From Hygrophila difformis (lineage: Eukaryota > Streptophyta > Magnoliopsida > Lamiales > Acanthaceae), in the NCBI GenBank assembly GCA_030278955.1, contig JAOANR010000006.1, positions 31,151,383 through 31,215,382 of the forward strand: a stretch of DNA of 64,000 nucleotides, given 5' to 3'. Below, piece by piece: positions 33,886 through 45,312 of the stretch (within the stretch, counting starts at the first letter, position 1; the number at the start of each line of letters is the position of its first letter). The notes beneath the pieces are model-generated. The model ran no database searches. It was not told the origin of the DNA and was given only the letters and a program-made list of their open reading frames with translations. The position numbers were made by a program, and so were the translations under genes.

Positions 33886-34502
33886 TTAACGAGTGTGTTG
33901 TGCCTGAAATAGAATGGACTCACAAAAAAAAAATGATTCACTTCTCAAGCCATAAAATGATTTAATTAATTGTGCATGATAGCAACGGCCCCATACACTT
34001 CTCAAGCGTTCACACTTTTCTCCATCCAAAGCTTTTATTAGGATGTCAGCTCGCTGTTCAAATGACCGAACATGGTGAATATTACAAACTTTGTCCTCAA
34101 CCATATCTCGAATAAAATGATACCGTATATCTATATGTTTGATTTCACTATGTATGGCAGGATTTTTGGAGATATTAATCGAACTTGTGTCATCACAAAG
34201 GACCACAAACTCCTTGTAGATTTGCTAATCATGCAACATTTGTTTCATCCAAAGGAGCTTTGAGCCACAGAAAGTTGCAGCTATATATTTTGCCTGGACT
34301 GTTGATAGTGCCACTAAATTTTATTTGCGAGACTAGCAGCTAACTAAATTGTTCCCGAGGTAGAAGGAGCCGCCAGTGGTTGATTTCCGATAGTCGCAAC
34401 ATCCAGCCCAACCAGAATCAGTGTGGCCAACAAAATCAATTGAGGATCTTTATGAGTAGCAAATGCCAATATCTAAGTGTCGTTTAATGTACCTTATAAC
34501 AA
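33886..34502 (-). pseudogene. Ty1/copia pol relic: RNase H end
   Basis: The minus strand encodes RYIKRHLDIGIC, HTDSGWAGCCDYRKSTTGG, LVALSTVQAKYIAA and KLLWMKQMLHD, then the open stretch 34206-33886 with CDDTSSINISKNP, KHIDIRYHFIRDMVEDK and ADILIKALD. This is the standard C-terminal run of copia RNase H. Several in-frame stops (for example near 34455, 34335 and 34245) show it is dead. At 34502 it abuts plus-strand copia 3' sequence, so two copia fragments lie head to head. Confidence 0.88.
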
Positions 34503-34520
34503 AATCAAGAAGATGAGTTT

Positions 34521-34531
34521 AAGGGGGGAAA
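34521..34531 (+). promoter_or_regulatory. Copia polypurine tract
   Basis: AAGGGGGGAAA directly before the LTR start TGTTGAAT. The preceding GAAGATGAGTTT matches the usual end of copia pol. Confidence 0.8.
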
Positions 34532-34836
34532 TGTTGAATAATAAACTCACCTAACAACGCATGCACCAGCCTGTCCCCGACAACGCATGCCCCCGTCGTT
34601 GTCAAAATTAGCTGCTAAACGCATGCGCACGCCGTCGTCAAAGTAGCCGCTAAGTTTGATTGCAATTAGATTTTGGATTGCGTATCTGTAATTTGTCAAC
34701 AATATTGTATTTTATTTTATCACGTCAGTAATCCTTCCGGCTATAAATAGCCGTGTAATGTTAGCGAAATATGTACAACTGAGTTTCAGTGAAATAAACT
34801 TCCTAAGCTCATTCTCCCCGATTCAAAATTTCAACA
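34532..34836 (+). repeat. Ty1/copia LTR
   Basis: 305 bp, TGTTGAATAA ... TTTCAACA, the typical copia termini. It includes two 'caacgcatgc' repeats near 34553-34600 and a TATA box, CTATAAATAG, at 34741-34750. There is no second copy in the window. Confidence 0.8.
34741..34750 (+). promoter_or_regulatory. TATA box of the copia LTR
   Basis: CTATAAATAG about 95 bp before the LTR end, at the normal distance for a short copia LTR promoter. Confidence 0.65.
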
Positions 34837-36233
34837 CCAAGTCTGCTCAGGCCCTATTCCACCGGCTTGAATTGATCTAATTAATTATTTTTAAATTTAA
34901 TTCATATTTTAATTAATCCATTTTGATATTTATATATTAACTTTAAATTTACATAATTATTTTAATATATTTATATTACATATTTTATACTATTTAAATT
35001 TAATTATTGAATTAATATTATTCTATTAAAGTTTTTCAATTTAATTATTTTTAATTTAATTTGTATTTCAATTTAAATTTACTATTTCATTAATATTCCA
35101 TGTTACATATGTAATCAATTTTAACCATCACATGTGGATATAATTAAGACAATAATTAACTAAATTACAAGATTAGTAAGAAGAATAAACATTTTGGATG
35201 TTATGTATAAACGTAGAGAACCAATAAGGACAAATAAATAGAAAAATTCTACTATTTTTGAATTTTGAAAAAGAAAAAGGAACATATTATATATTATTCC
35301 GAAAACTTATTGATGTTGGTTCCTCAACCTGTTTTTCAAGTTCAGAAAACTTTCCCAAAGTTAACATGTTTCGATTACATTTTTGTGAATATAGGCTTTT
35401 GTTTCTCAAGTATGCTTTTAAGAACATATATGCAGTAATACTATAGGCAAAGAAATATCTTTTTTTTTTTCGGGGGTAATAAATATCTTATATATAGAAC
35501 TGTTTGCAAATCCACAATCACATTAGGACATTTAATTTATATTACATTAAAACATTTACAGTACAAATCGCCCTACTTTCCATGTCATGCCGAATACATA
35601 AATAGGACATCGAAAATAGAACAAAAACCTCTAAATAGTTATTCTTTTCATTACCAAGGAGATGGGCAACCAATGCAATATTTTGGGAGCTTCTCATAAA
35701 TGACTTTCTGGTCTAAGATCGTGTCACCAAACCAAAACCCACAACTTAGAAATAATTGCAAGAATTTAACCTTACCTAATGTTAGGACCTCGGTCCTCAA
35801 TTCTTCCGCTAATTGATGAAGATTCCAAGCTTCTTCGAACTCTCAATTTCCTTTTCTTCCAACAATGAAGGGGCGGTGGTGGGATAAGAAAATCAAGACA
35901 TTATAAGAGCTTACTGGCGGTGGTGTGGTGACAGTTCAAGAAAGTAGAATCTCTTCCCCACCCCCACCGAGTTTGACCCCCCAAAAAATGGGTCCGGGTC
36001 GCGTTTTCACAGCTGGTCCATTACGGGTCGGCTCAATGGACTTGGGCTTTTATTGAACTCCTTATTAATTCACTACTCCTACTAATTAGTGGCCCAACAC
36101 TCTTATACTAATATCTCTTGTCGAGGGCCCTTTTTATCAGCAATTCTTGACCTAGATCAACAACAAATTGAAGTTAGGGAAGTCAATTACAATAATTAAA
36201 TTTATTCATAGCTTAATTATTTGGGGTGTTCCA
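34837..36233. other. AT-rich stretch without recognisable gene
   Basis: 34870-35200 is very AT-rich simple sequence. 35790-36060 is more mixed, with CCCCACCCCCACC near 35950 and GGGTCCGGGTCGCG near 35990, and could be a gene or transposon remnant. I found no supported reading frame; the small ORF at 35258-35446 has no recognisable motif. Confidence 0.5.
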
Positions 36234-36410
36234 TTTTTTGTTTCAACATAATTTAAAATTGTATAAATTAAAATAATTTTTATAATATTGTAGTTGGATG
36301 GTTGGGTGGTTATTAATAAAGTATGTAAAATTGCGATAGTTGGGTTAGAATGGATATTGATGAGTTGCAGAAAGAGAAATTAATTAAATAATGAGATGGT
36401 TGGGTGGTTA
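36234..36410. repeat. Inverted partner of 40100-40270
   Basis: The stretch from TTTCAACATAATTTAAA to AATTAATTAAATAATGAGAT reads as the imperfect reverse complement of about 40100-40255. It also contains an internal near-repeat, ggttgggtggttattaataa, at about 36300 and 36400. Confidence 0.75.
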
Positions 36411-37221
36411 TTAATAAAGTATGTAAACTTATTGGTACGCTGTCGCTCCTACTAAAAATTGCTCGTGTCGAAACACTTGGTCAATTTTGTTTGATACTTC
36501 ATCAAAAATTATTTATTTACAACCACAGTGTCCTCAATTCCAAAGATAATATGGCAAATCCTTCGGGTCCAATTGAATATAATTAAATTTTTTTATTTCC
36601 CAGGCTATCCCACTCGACTTGTTGTTAATATTGCGCTTGCTCCTTAGTTGGTCACATACGAGAATTTTCTAATTATTATCACGCTTCTATATTACCTAGA
36701 AATTTCCCATGTCTCTTCTTAAGTTACCCGTCCAAGGGTATGTCCTTTTGGATTAGGTGTTCTTGTCGAAGGAAAATGGTCGATTAACTAGTAAGGGTAG
36801 ATTAAGACATGTCTTAATGATAACGTTGTTGTTTAGTTTTAAGGGTTATCTATCAAATTTGGTGAGTAAACATTTTACCGGGTGTAATAATTTACTGTTC
36901 TTGAAGTTTCCATGATTCTTCTTAGGTGTGGGCAGGAAATCTAATCATTCGGTTATAGGTCAAACGAAGCTTTTCGAAGGGGAAATCTTTAAACAGAACA
37001 TCGGTGATTATCATTAAGGAGAAAGCTTAGAAAGTTCTACAACAAAAGGAAATGCCTTGGTTATACCTATCAAGCGCATTACTAGGTTCAAAAATCGGAG
37101 TACGATTGCTCCACGTACGTATCCTCTTACTATGCCAGATTGGCCGATGTTCTTAGAGAGTAATAAACAGGAAAGTAGAAATCTGTACGGAGTTGCTTCT
37201 TGCCACAGGAGGCGGATTCCT
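36411..37221. other. Unassigned stretch left of the short gag
   Basis: Possibly the remainder of the minus-strand retroelement whose gag is 37222-37743. I cannot identify protease or RT motifs here. Confidence 0.35.
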
Positions 37222-37743
37222 TTAGTTGCGGGGTTGGTCTCCCTCCGGTTCCCCTTGTCGTCCTTCTAGGCATGCCTTCGCCTGGAAACGTGCATCATGT
37301 TTCAGATCCTTCCGTAGTGTGTTTACATCTATCTGCTCAGCACAATCTTTGACCATGTGACCATCAAGGCCACACCTATAGCAGATTCCGTATGGCGGGC
37401 AGACTTGCATCCAGTGCCGTCTTTTGCATTTCTGGCAGGGCGATGGAATGGAAAGTTTGTGGCCACTTCCTGGTTCAGGGTTGTTAAGGTTCCCGCGTTG
37501 GCCGATGTTTCCTTTGTCCCGCTTCTCTTCCAGTCGTTGCTTCTTCTGTGGCTCGGAGGACTGCCCGACGTGCTCCTCTTTGCGCTTAGACCTAGAGGCC
37601 AGTTGAGCCTCCAGTTCCAAATTTTCCGCGAGCAGCCGTGCTTCCTCTTCTCGGTGTTTGCAAGCCTCCTGCTGCAACACCAGTATGTCCATGGCCATGC
37701 GAGGGACCAATTCGAGCAACATGGTAAAGGTGTTGGCCGACAT
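37222..37743 (-). CDS. Short gag-like ORF with zinc knuckle
   Basis: 173 residues, starting MSANTFTMLLELVPRMAMDIL. Residues ~20-75 are Glu/Leu/Arg-rich with coiled-coil spacing, followed by a basic linker. At ~105-135 comes the retroviral-type Cys cluster CQKCKRRHWMQVC and CYRCGLDGHMVKDC, a CCHC knuckle that would bind RNA. The normal capsid domain is missing, so this is either a deletion product or a non-autonomous element's mini-gag. It lies about 720 bp inside a primer-binding site and LTR on the same strand. No protease or RT follows. Confidence 0.65.
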   Translation of the reverse strand: MSANTFTMLLELVPRMAMDILVLQQEACKHREEEARLLAENLELEAQLASRSKRKEEHVGQSSEPQKKQRLEEKRDKGNIGQRGNLNNPEPGSGHKLSIPSPCQKCKRRHWMQVCPPYGICYRCGLDGHMVKDCAEQIDVNTLRKDLKHDARFQAKACLEGRQGEPEGDQPRN

Positions 37744-38463
37744 CTATTAAAGGAGTTAGACGAACGTTATGGTTACCTCGAGTCACTAATATCTTGATCG
37801 AATGCTAGTTATCGAATACTTATGGCTTAAAAAGTTCGTAATTACGATAATCTTTCTTGTGAGTTTATAATCATTTGGTGTCTTCCCTTTACACTCGCGT
37901 CTCAAGACCACATATATTTTCAGAAATTCTCATTACTAGAAAATTAATATAGTTATCGCAACAACATGTAGATCGTGCTCTTCTGAGTCTAAGGCATATC
38001 CTTATATTGACTAAGGCAAAATCGAAGGTCAGAGATCGTAATAGTGATACGCCGATTCCCTATATCTTGAGGAAAAAGAGTCGTACTCAAAGTTCGATAC
38101 CTTAGGAACTTCTTGTCAAAAATGACTTGTAGTAAATTAAAATTCTGCTCGTACCTATATGCATATGTGTGTGTGTTCCCATCCCAAAAATTTTAAATAT
38201 ACTTGGCATAGTCTTTTCCAAATAATTTCGTGCAAAAATTTAAAGATTTAAATGCACTACTTCATCGAGCAAAAACGTCTCTAAAATATTTTCCGTGCAA
38301 AAATTGTAATAATTTAAATGCCCTAATCCGATGCTTCCAAATGCTTTTCGTGTAAAAATTTTAAAAAATTTTAATACACTACTTGTGCCACAAGACTTTC
38401 GAAATAATTTATGGTGCATAAATTTTTTAAAAAATTAAATGCACAAATTCCAAGAGCAATAAT
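37744..38463 (-). other. Leader region between primer-binding site and short gag
   Basis: Noncoding, with four imperfect repeats of 'cgtgcaaaaatttaaa..aatgcac' near 38230, 38290, 38348 and 38410, spaced about 60 bp. Confidence 0.6.
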
Positions 38464-38474
38464 CTCTGATACCA
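38464..38474 (-). promoter_or_regulatory. Primer-binding site of the 38-kb element
   Basis: The minus strand reads TGGTATCAGAG four bases from the LTR end at 38479, the same initiator tRNA-Met type as in elements 1 and 2. Confidence 0.8.
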
Positions 38475-38478
38475 AAAC

Positions 38479-40281
38479 TGTAACACCCCTATTTTTTCTA
38501 AATGAAACAGCAGAAGAAAAGTGCGGGAATAATGGGTGGGGTGCTACCGCCACGGATTCCGATCCGCCCGAAATACGCTAAGGCCAGAATAACTATTACA
38601 GCTGCTAACCACGTTCCGAACAAGCTAACATATAATTCGCAATGAAGCTTATAATACTGTAGAGTATAAAATAAGCTTAAGAAAAACGGTTGAGTTGCAC
38701 AACCAAAACGGAGGAACGCATTCCTCAAATGAGCTCAACGATAGAAATGGAATAAATCCATGGAAGTTTTTTTTTATTATTATTTAAAAGAGGTTGTACC
38801 TCGCATTTCAAAAATATTGTAAAAAGACATGAAACGTGTCGCTTAAAACCGTAGGGCATAATACTTGCATAAGTGGGTTAAAACCTAAAATAATTTGTCC
38901 AAACTACAGAATGGAATTTCTATGCCAAGTAATAAATTATCTATGCCAAGTAATATAGTTTTATCCCAAAAGGGGATTTTAAAATATGTATTTATCGTAA
39001 ACAATACCCCAATACGTGCTCGTGCAAATGATACTCTACCGAATCTTGCAGATATCAAAACCTGAAAGGAAATGGTGACAAGTGTAGAGTCAGCGAAAAC
39101 AATCGCTGAGTAAGTAGACGTTTACTCCCAGAGGAGATAGAGTAGCAGAAACAATTTAAAAACAACAGTTATGGTAATGGTATGCTAAAACGAAAATAAT
39201 TTATACATACATGAAATATAATTCTATATCCCGGGAACAGATAATATAACAATATGCGTTACCGAGAAGTAGAATCTCAGCCACTGTGATGTGCACGTTC
39301 CCCAACGGGGCTCAAAACATCACAAACACGCAAGGGTGTGGCCATTAAGTGCACAGCAACGTAGGAGTTGGGCAGCCAGTCCATAGTCCATACCCAGACC
39401 CCAGCCCCCGTAACAATGAGCTCAAAAATCCGTAGGATTTGAGAATAGTTGCGAACATTATAAAGCACAGTAAAATGGCATACCAATAATCCAAAAACAG
39501 TAGGGAGCTATAAGCATAAATTTAAAAATAAGGAAACGGTATTTAAAATTTATGCTTAAGCTAAATAAATTAAGGCTTACTCCAAAGAGTAAAAATCTAC
39601 TTACAGTCACCGGGGACGGAATGGATACGACACACGCACAAGCAACGAGCAGCTATTCTGTTACGGCTACTTGGCTAGCAAAAATTCTAATATTAACATC
39701 GTATGCTATAATAATATTTAAAGAGAAATAATAACTAAAAACTTCCAACTTAATAAATCTTACCAGCGCACTCTTACGGACTAGCTATCTGCACTAATTC
39801 TTACTAAGCTCCAAAACTCCTCGGCTTACGCGAAAATCCAACACCAACTCAACTTCTAAGAATCCTACAACTAATGCTACCGGAATACTTTCAACAAAGC
39901 TAGAGAAAAAAAAATAAAATCGAACTTGGGAGAAAAAGGGAGAATAAACATGGTGTGAATTTTTGGTTTGGGAAGAGGTGTTTATATAGATGAATTTTTA
40001 GCTGGGGTAAATAAGTGTATCCCACCTTTTGTCCAGTTGTGCCCCATTTCCTCTTTTTACTACTGCCCTCAATTAATTTCCTTACACTCCCTTAGGCTAT
40101 CTATATCCATAACCACCCCAACCACCCAACCATCCAACCATCTCATTATTTAATTAATTTCTCTCTCCTCCAACTCATCATTATCCATCCCAACCCAACC
40201 ACTCCAACCACAATATTATATATAATTATTTTAATTTATACAACTTTAAATTATGTTGAAATATAAAAAAATAATGTATCA
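38479..40281 (-). repeat. 5' LTR of the minus-strand Ty3-type element
   Basis: The inner end TGTAACACCCC at 38479 is fixed by the primer site. A TATA box (TATATAAA, minus strand, 39981-39988) fits a promoter LTR. The outer end is uncertain; 40281 (TGATAC on the minus strand) is my best guess, from where similarity with the inverted copy at 36234 begins. No matching second LTR or TSD is visible. Confidence 0.6.
39981..39988 (-). promoter_or_regulatory. Probable TATA box
   Basis: TATATAAA on the minus strand, followed by CACCTCTTCCC, inside the LTR at 38479-40281. Confidence 0.5.
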
Positions 40282-41116
40282 AAAATATAAAATATTTTAT
40301 CTTACTTATAAAGAATAAAAAATCTAAAATTTTAATATCTTTTTATTTATTTTTATTTTCTAGAAATTTTTAAATGGTTTAGATATATCAAAATTGATAT
40401 ATTTTGTATTTAATAAAAATATAGCAAGAGTGGTCTCTATTTGTAGAGAATGAAAAACTATAAAATTTGGTATATTTTTTATTTATTTTTATTTTAAAAT
40501 ATAAAAAATATAATGATTTTAAATTTAGTGTTTTAAATTCTAGTTGACCAATGGATTGAGACAAATGGCTCAATCCCATTGGCCAATGTGATGGAGACCA
40601 AAGGGTCTCATTTTATTTTTGGTCGACCCAAGGAAGAGAGAGCTCTCACATTTTTTCTTTTTTTTTAATTGCAATAATTAGGTGGAGGTTGGGTCTCCTT
40701 GCAAAAGCTCATGGATGAAGATAGTCTTAGTCAATGTCCTCTTTCTCCCCCATTTTAGAAAAATTTTGTCTCCACCCTTCCTACTTTACAGACAGCAGCC
40801 TGCGCCTCTCCAGGCAGGCGGCGACGACAGGGCTTGGTGGCGGCAGCGGGCGACAACCTTGTTCTCTTCTCCTTCCTCTTCTCCTTCTTCTTCTTCTCAT
40901 TTCCTCTTATTATTTCAGTTTTGGTTTTGGTATGAATATGGACAATGGAGTTGGGAGATGGTGGTGGTGGCGAAAATGGTGGAGGTTTGTGGTGGTGGTT
41001 GCGTTTGAGGCAGCTTGAGGAAGGAGATGACTTGGCCGCGGTGGTGGCGGAAGTAGGGCGACGGAGGCGGCGAGAACTGACGAGGAGGGGGGCGGTGGTG
41101 GCAGCCTCGGTTGAAG
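40282..41116. other. GC-rich locus split by element 2, left part
   Basis: From about 40790 the plus strand is dense in GGTGGTGGCGG triplets. The minus strand reads Pro/His/Thr/Ser-rich in several frames. It continues across the element 2 insertion at 50019. It also holds an imperfect hairpin, ACCAATGGATTGAG with its partner, at 40547-40590. The competing open frames on both strands look like codon-biased low complexity, not a proven gene. Confidence 0.5.
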
Positions 41117-41121
41117 GCGGA
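41117..41121. repeat. Left target-site duplication of element 2 (gcgga)
   Basis: gcgga precedes the LTR start TGTGATACC at 41122 and recurs at 50014-50018. Confidence 0.95.
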
Positions 41122-43671
41122 TGTGATACCCGAGAAATCGGCATTGAGTTTTAAATCCGAAATTAGAGAATTGGATTTCATTATCGAAAAGGAAATAATT
41201 TCGAGAGAGCAGAATTAAATATTTTCCGGACGATAGCAACTCAAAGAGAGAGATCGAATTATCCCAACGATCTCGGATAATTCCATATTATAATTTTTAG
41301 AATTAAAAATCATAATAATTATTAAAAAAAAGGAAAATCGCGCAGCAGGTGGGCTCGCGGCGGCGGCGCGGTGGCGGTCGTGCGCGCGTCGGCGGCGGCA
41401 GGCGACGGTTCCAAACGCCATACGCGTTTTTGGTCCATTATTCAAGGCATGGCAATCCCAATCGGTTTTTAATCAATTCTCAGATGTTACGGGATGTCTT
41501 GGGATGCATTTGGACGAAATCTGAGTGTATTAAGTCCCCTACAAAGTTGGATAAAGATAGATACATTAACATTAACATTGATGGATTAATTGAATCATGA
41601 AAGGAGTAGGTGGAATGGATGAGAATTTGGGGAAGCAATTTCGAGATTAACTGCATTAAGGCATTGCTCATTACCTATGTTCATTAAATCATTCTCTAGA
41701 AGCTTCATCTCAGCCCAAATAGCTCCCTATCAGCCCCAAAACCACACCCATTTCCCTAATCCGAAAATTGAGTTCACTTGAGTGTTGGTGAGAGTTGAGG
41801 GTTGTTCTCCCTTGTTCCAGAAGTTTTGGTCGAGTTTCAAGCATCCTAATCCCTTCTTCTACGAGTTGGTAAGATCCCTAACTCAAATCCTTGGCCTTAG
41901 ATTCGGTTTTCAAGTCCTAACATCAAGTATTCTTCCTTCAACCCCCACAATAGGAGCATTCGGTTGAGGTGGTGATTCATGGGACTGATCCCGTCGAGTT
42001 AGGGGACACAACCAAGGAGAATCTCGATCCTAATCTCATCTCAAGTAAGTTAGTATTGTGCATTTTGATTTTTAGAGGTTTTGGTTGAGATTTCATCGAG
42101 TTCTAGTCCAATCTCCTTCCATTGGTAAAACTGTCAACTAGGATTTTCAATCGAGTAGTTTCTGTTGTTTTGCAAGTTTGACTTAGATCCGCATGTTTTT
42201 GGAAAACCTTCTCTAAACAAAAAAGGTTCCTAACATCTTAAAAATGCTCTTTGCAAATTTTCATAATTTTTAACATGTTTTGTACCCCAAAACTAGATCT
42301 GGTATTCTGTGATAAGGTGCTGTCAGTTTTGTTGTTCTTATGCAATCCGATTTTGTTGCTCGATTTAATCCCGCCTATGATAGTTATTCGTGCTTGATGT
42401 CTTCATAAGATTTGTTTCATTTTGTGTCTAGATCATCTCAGTAAAAGTTTATGATTTTTGGAGCATGTTCGAATTTGTTATGAATTTTTTAATGAACTGT
42501 GATCGGATGGACTGAAGAGTTTAAGATTCATGGAACAGTAGGTTCTGAAACCAATTTTTATGGGTCACTTAGAGTCCGAATTTGAAGATGCTTATTTCTA
42601 AGAAAAATATTCATTTGGGTGTGTTCTAGCTTCTGTAAAAATTTCAGAATTTTTGAAAATGATTTGCTATGTTTCCAAATGTGATTTCTAAAACTGCCAC
42701 TGTACTACTTTTGTCGGTAAATTGTATCTTGCGTATTTTGATGAACTATAAGTCAATTGTTACTCGTTTTTGAAATATATGAGTCTGGAAATGTGGAATG
42801 ATAAAAATGTGGTTTTGAAACTTTGTAAGTTTTGATCGAGTGGGATGCCAAATGTTTTAGAGGGTAAGTGCACTTGGTGGAGCTCGTTGGGCCGCCCCCT
42901 CTTTTGTAGCCAAAACGGCACATATTATATTATGGTTTCGTGATTGTAAGAGTCTATACTCCTAAGTGTATCCGTATGGATTATCTAGGGCTCCGGAGCG
43001 GTCTGTATAGGGTTACTGCTTTCACATCCCTCGTGGGTACGAGTCCCAGAGGTGGGTTGATTCCAAGGGTACGTCCCTAGAATCTTTATTTGGAGTCCTT
43101 GTGGGTGTTAGTCCCAAAGGGCATATTTGGTGTCCTCGATCAAAATGAACAATGATAATTTATGTGTGTGGCAAAGCGTAAGAAACTTCAGAAATTATTT
43201 CTAATCGTTCTTCCTTTTAAATTAAGGATCCTATATTTTATATACTCTTCTAAAATCTTTTAAAATTCGTTGTGCTATATATTAACTTGCGCAGTACCGT
43301 TTGTACGGATAAGTTGTTGTTTTTCATTTTTCTTCAGATTTCGTAGGGTGAGCATTGCACTATGGGGTGGGGATTTCTAATGCGAAGACTTGTCGCACTT
43401 ATTTTAATTTTATTTTCCGCACTGAGACTTTGGACTTTGGTTTTGGCCGCTTGTTTTGGCCCTTATTTAGCTCCCGCATTACTTTTATACTTAGTGCATG
43501 TCGTACTCTGATTTTAAACTTCGGGCATTGTTGAATGGTTTTAAATTATTTTAAGTATTGATACAACTTAGTCTTAGCATCTTTCAAGGTAAGCTCGATT
43601 TGGATCGTGTCTTATTTAGAAAGATGTGGCGGTAGCGTCCCGGCCTGGGTGATCAAATCCGGGGTGTTACA
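41122..43671 (+). repeat. Element 2 5' LTR
   Basis: 2550 bp, TGTGATACC ... GGTGTTACA. GC-rich block at about 41338-41410. The partner LTR starts TGTAATACC, so the fourth base has mutated in one of them. Confidence 0.95.
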
Positions 43672-43674
43672 AAG

Positions 43675-43686
43675 TGGTATCAGAGC
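43675..43686 (+). promoter_or_regulatory. Element 2 primer-binding site
   Basis: TGGTATCAGAGC, three bases inside the 5' LTR. Confidence 0.95.
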
Positions 43687-43842
43687 CCGAATTTTTTTTT
43701 TAAAAAAAAAACTATTACTTTTCGGCCCAAGTTGTTAACTATTATTTTTAAGCATTTTGAATATTATTTCAATGGAAATGAATTTTATTTTAATACCCAT
43801 GGAAAATATATCTCAAAGAAATTCGACAAGTCTTAAATTATT

Positions 43843-43852
<10 letters not shown>

Positions 43853-43873
<21 letters not shown>
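43853..43873 (+). repeat. Homopolymer G run
   Basis: About 21 G after a T run, between the primer-binding site and the leader ORF remnant. The exact length is prone to sequencing error. Confidence 0.8.
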
Positions 43874-43876
<3 letters not shown>

Positions 43877-43938
43877 GCATTTGCATTAACATACCTTTCT
43901 TAAAATGTGCCAAATTCTTAATATAACTTGTATGTTAG

Positions 43939-44005
43939 ATGGCTGATCCGAGGTTGCAAGACTCCATCATGCGCCTTCTGTGTTCCATGTCTGATATTAC
44001 TCATT
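43939..44005 (+). pseudogene. Remnant of the leader ORF of element 2
   Basis: ATG at 43939 gives MADPRLQDSIMRLLCSMSDITH, similar in kind to the start of the element 1 leader ORF (MASQDMMQLMVRMMSVHLDSH) and at a comparable place after the primer site. It is then joined directly to protease sequence. The deletion has removed the rest of the leader ORF, all of gag and the protease DSG motif. Confidence 0.5.
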
Positions 44006-45312
44006 AACTTAGGAATCCAATTACCATCGGGTAAGATGGTATCGTGTTCCAAACGATACGAAGGGATCCCGATAGTAATTAAAAATATCGAATTCTTCGG
44101 GAATCTTATAGAGTTTGACCATAGAGACTTCGACATCTTCTTGGGAATGGACTGGCTGACTCAATACAAGGCCGTTATTGAGTGCCAAAAGCAGAAGATC
44201 TCTTTGGTGAAAAGTCGAGGGAAGAAAGTCATTTACTACATGCAGCCTCAAAAGAGGAGTGCCAAAGTGGTAAATGCCGTGAAGTTTTGCAGTCTCATGC
44301 AAAAGGGATATCAACTGTATGCATGTTACGTACATAATCTGGAAGGCGAAGGAGGCAAGATCGACCGAATTCCAGTCGTGAACGAATATCCCGACGTCTT
44401 TCCTGAAGATATCCCAGGAATGCCTCCTGAGCGTGAAGTCGAGTTCACGATCGATTTGGTAACTGGAATCGAACCAGTATCGAAGGCACCATATCTCATG
44501 GCACCCGCGGAAATGAAAGAGCTGAAGGAACAACTCGAGGAGTTGTTATCAAAAGGTTATATTTGACCAAGCATATCGCCATGGGGAGCACCAGTCCTGT
44601 TCGTCGAAAAGAAGGACGGCGGACTTCGATTGTGCATAGACTATAGAGGTCTTAACCAAGTGACAATCAAAAATAAATACCCGTTACCTAGGATCGAAGA
44701 TCTCTTTGATCAACTGAAAGGAGCGTCGGTATTTTCAAAGGTTGACCTGAGATGGGGATACCATCAACTGCGTATCGCCGAGAAGGACATTCCGAAGACA
44801 GCTTTTCGCACGAGATACGGGCACTATGAATTCACCGTAATGTCATTTGGTCTGACGAATGCTCCCGCAGTATTCATGAACCTCATGAATAGTGTTTTCC
44901 GAGAGTTGCTAGACTCTTGTGTCGTTGTATTCATCGATGACATTCTAGTTTACTCGAGGGATGAGGAGGAGCATGCAAGACACCTTCATCAAGTGCTAGC
45001 AATTTTGAGGAAGAACCAATTATAAGCAAAGCTGTCGAAGTGCGAATTTTGGATGAAGGAAGTTGCTTTCTTAGGACATATAGTATCGGCTAAAAGAGTG
45101 TCGGTTGATCCGACAAAAATATATGCAGTGACTGATTGGCCAGCGCCAACTAGTCAAACAGAGATAAGAAGTTTTCTTGGACTAGCCGGATACTATAGAA
45201 GGTTTGTGAGGGCTTTTCGAAGATTGCAAGACCGATGACCCAATTGCTAAAGAAAGGGTTAAAGTTCGAATGGTTTGCTGAATGTGAGACGTCCTTTCAA
45301 GAACTCAAGAAA
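44006..45312 (+). pseudogene. Element 2 protease C-terminus and reverse transcriptase, broken
   Basis: Starts inside the protease ([17 protein letters not shown], close to the element 1 sequence [17 protein letters not shown]) and runs through FDIFLGMDWL into [37 protein letters not shown], and the catalytic FIDD near 44940. Stops: TGA 44564-44566 (in GYI-R-PS, CGA to TGA likely) and TAA 45023-45025 (in NQL-Y-AK). Single-base losses near 45209-45212 and 45311 shift the frame twice. Without gag and an intact RT the element cannot move by itself. Confidence 0.92.

Noticed and set aside
40755..41239. Pro/His/Ser-rich ORFs on the minus strand and Gly/Val-rich ones on the plus strand
   Set aside because: Several frames are open at once because of GGTGGC-type triplets; no domain, start context or homologue recognised.
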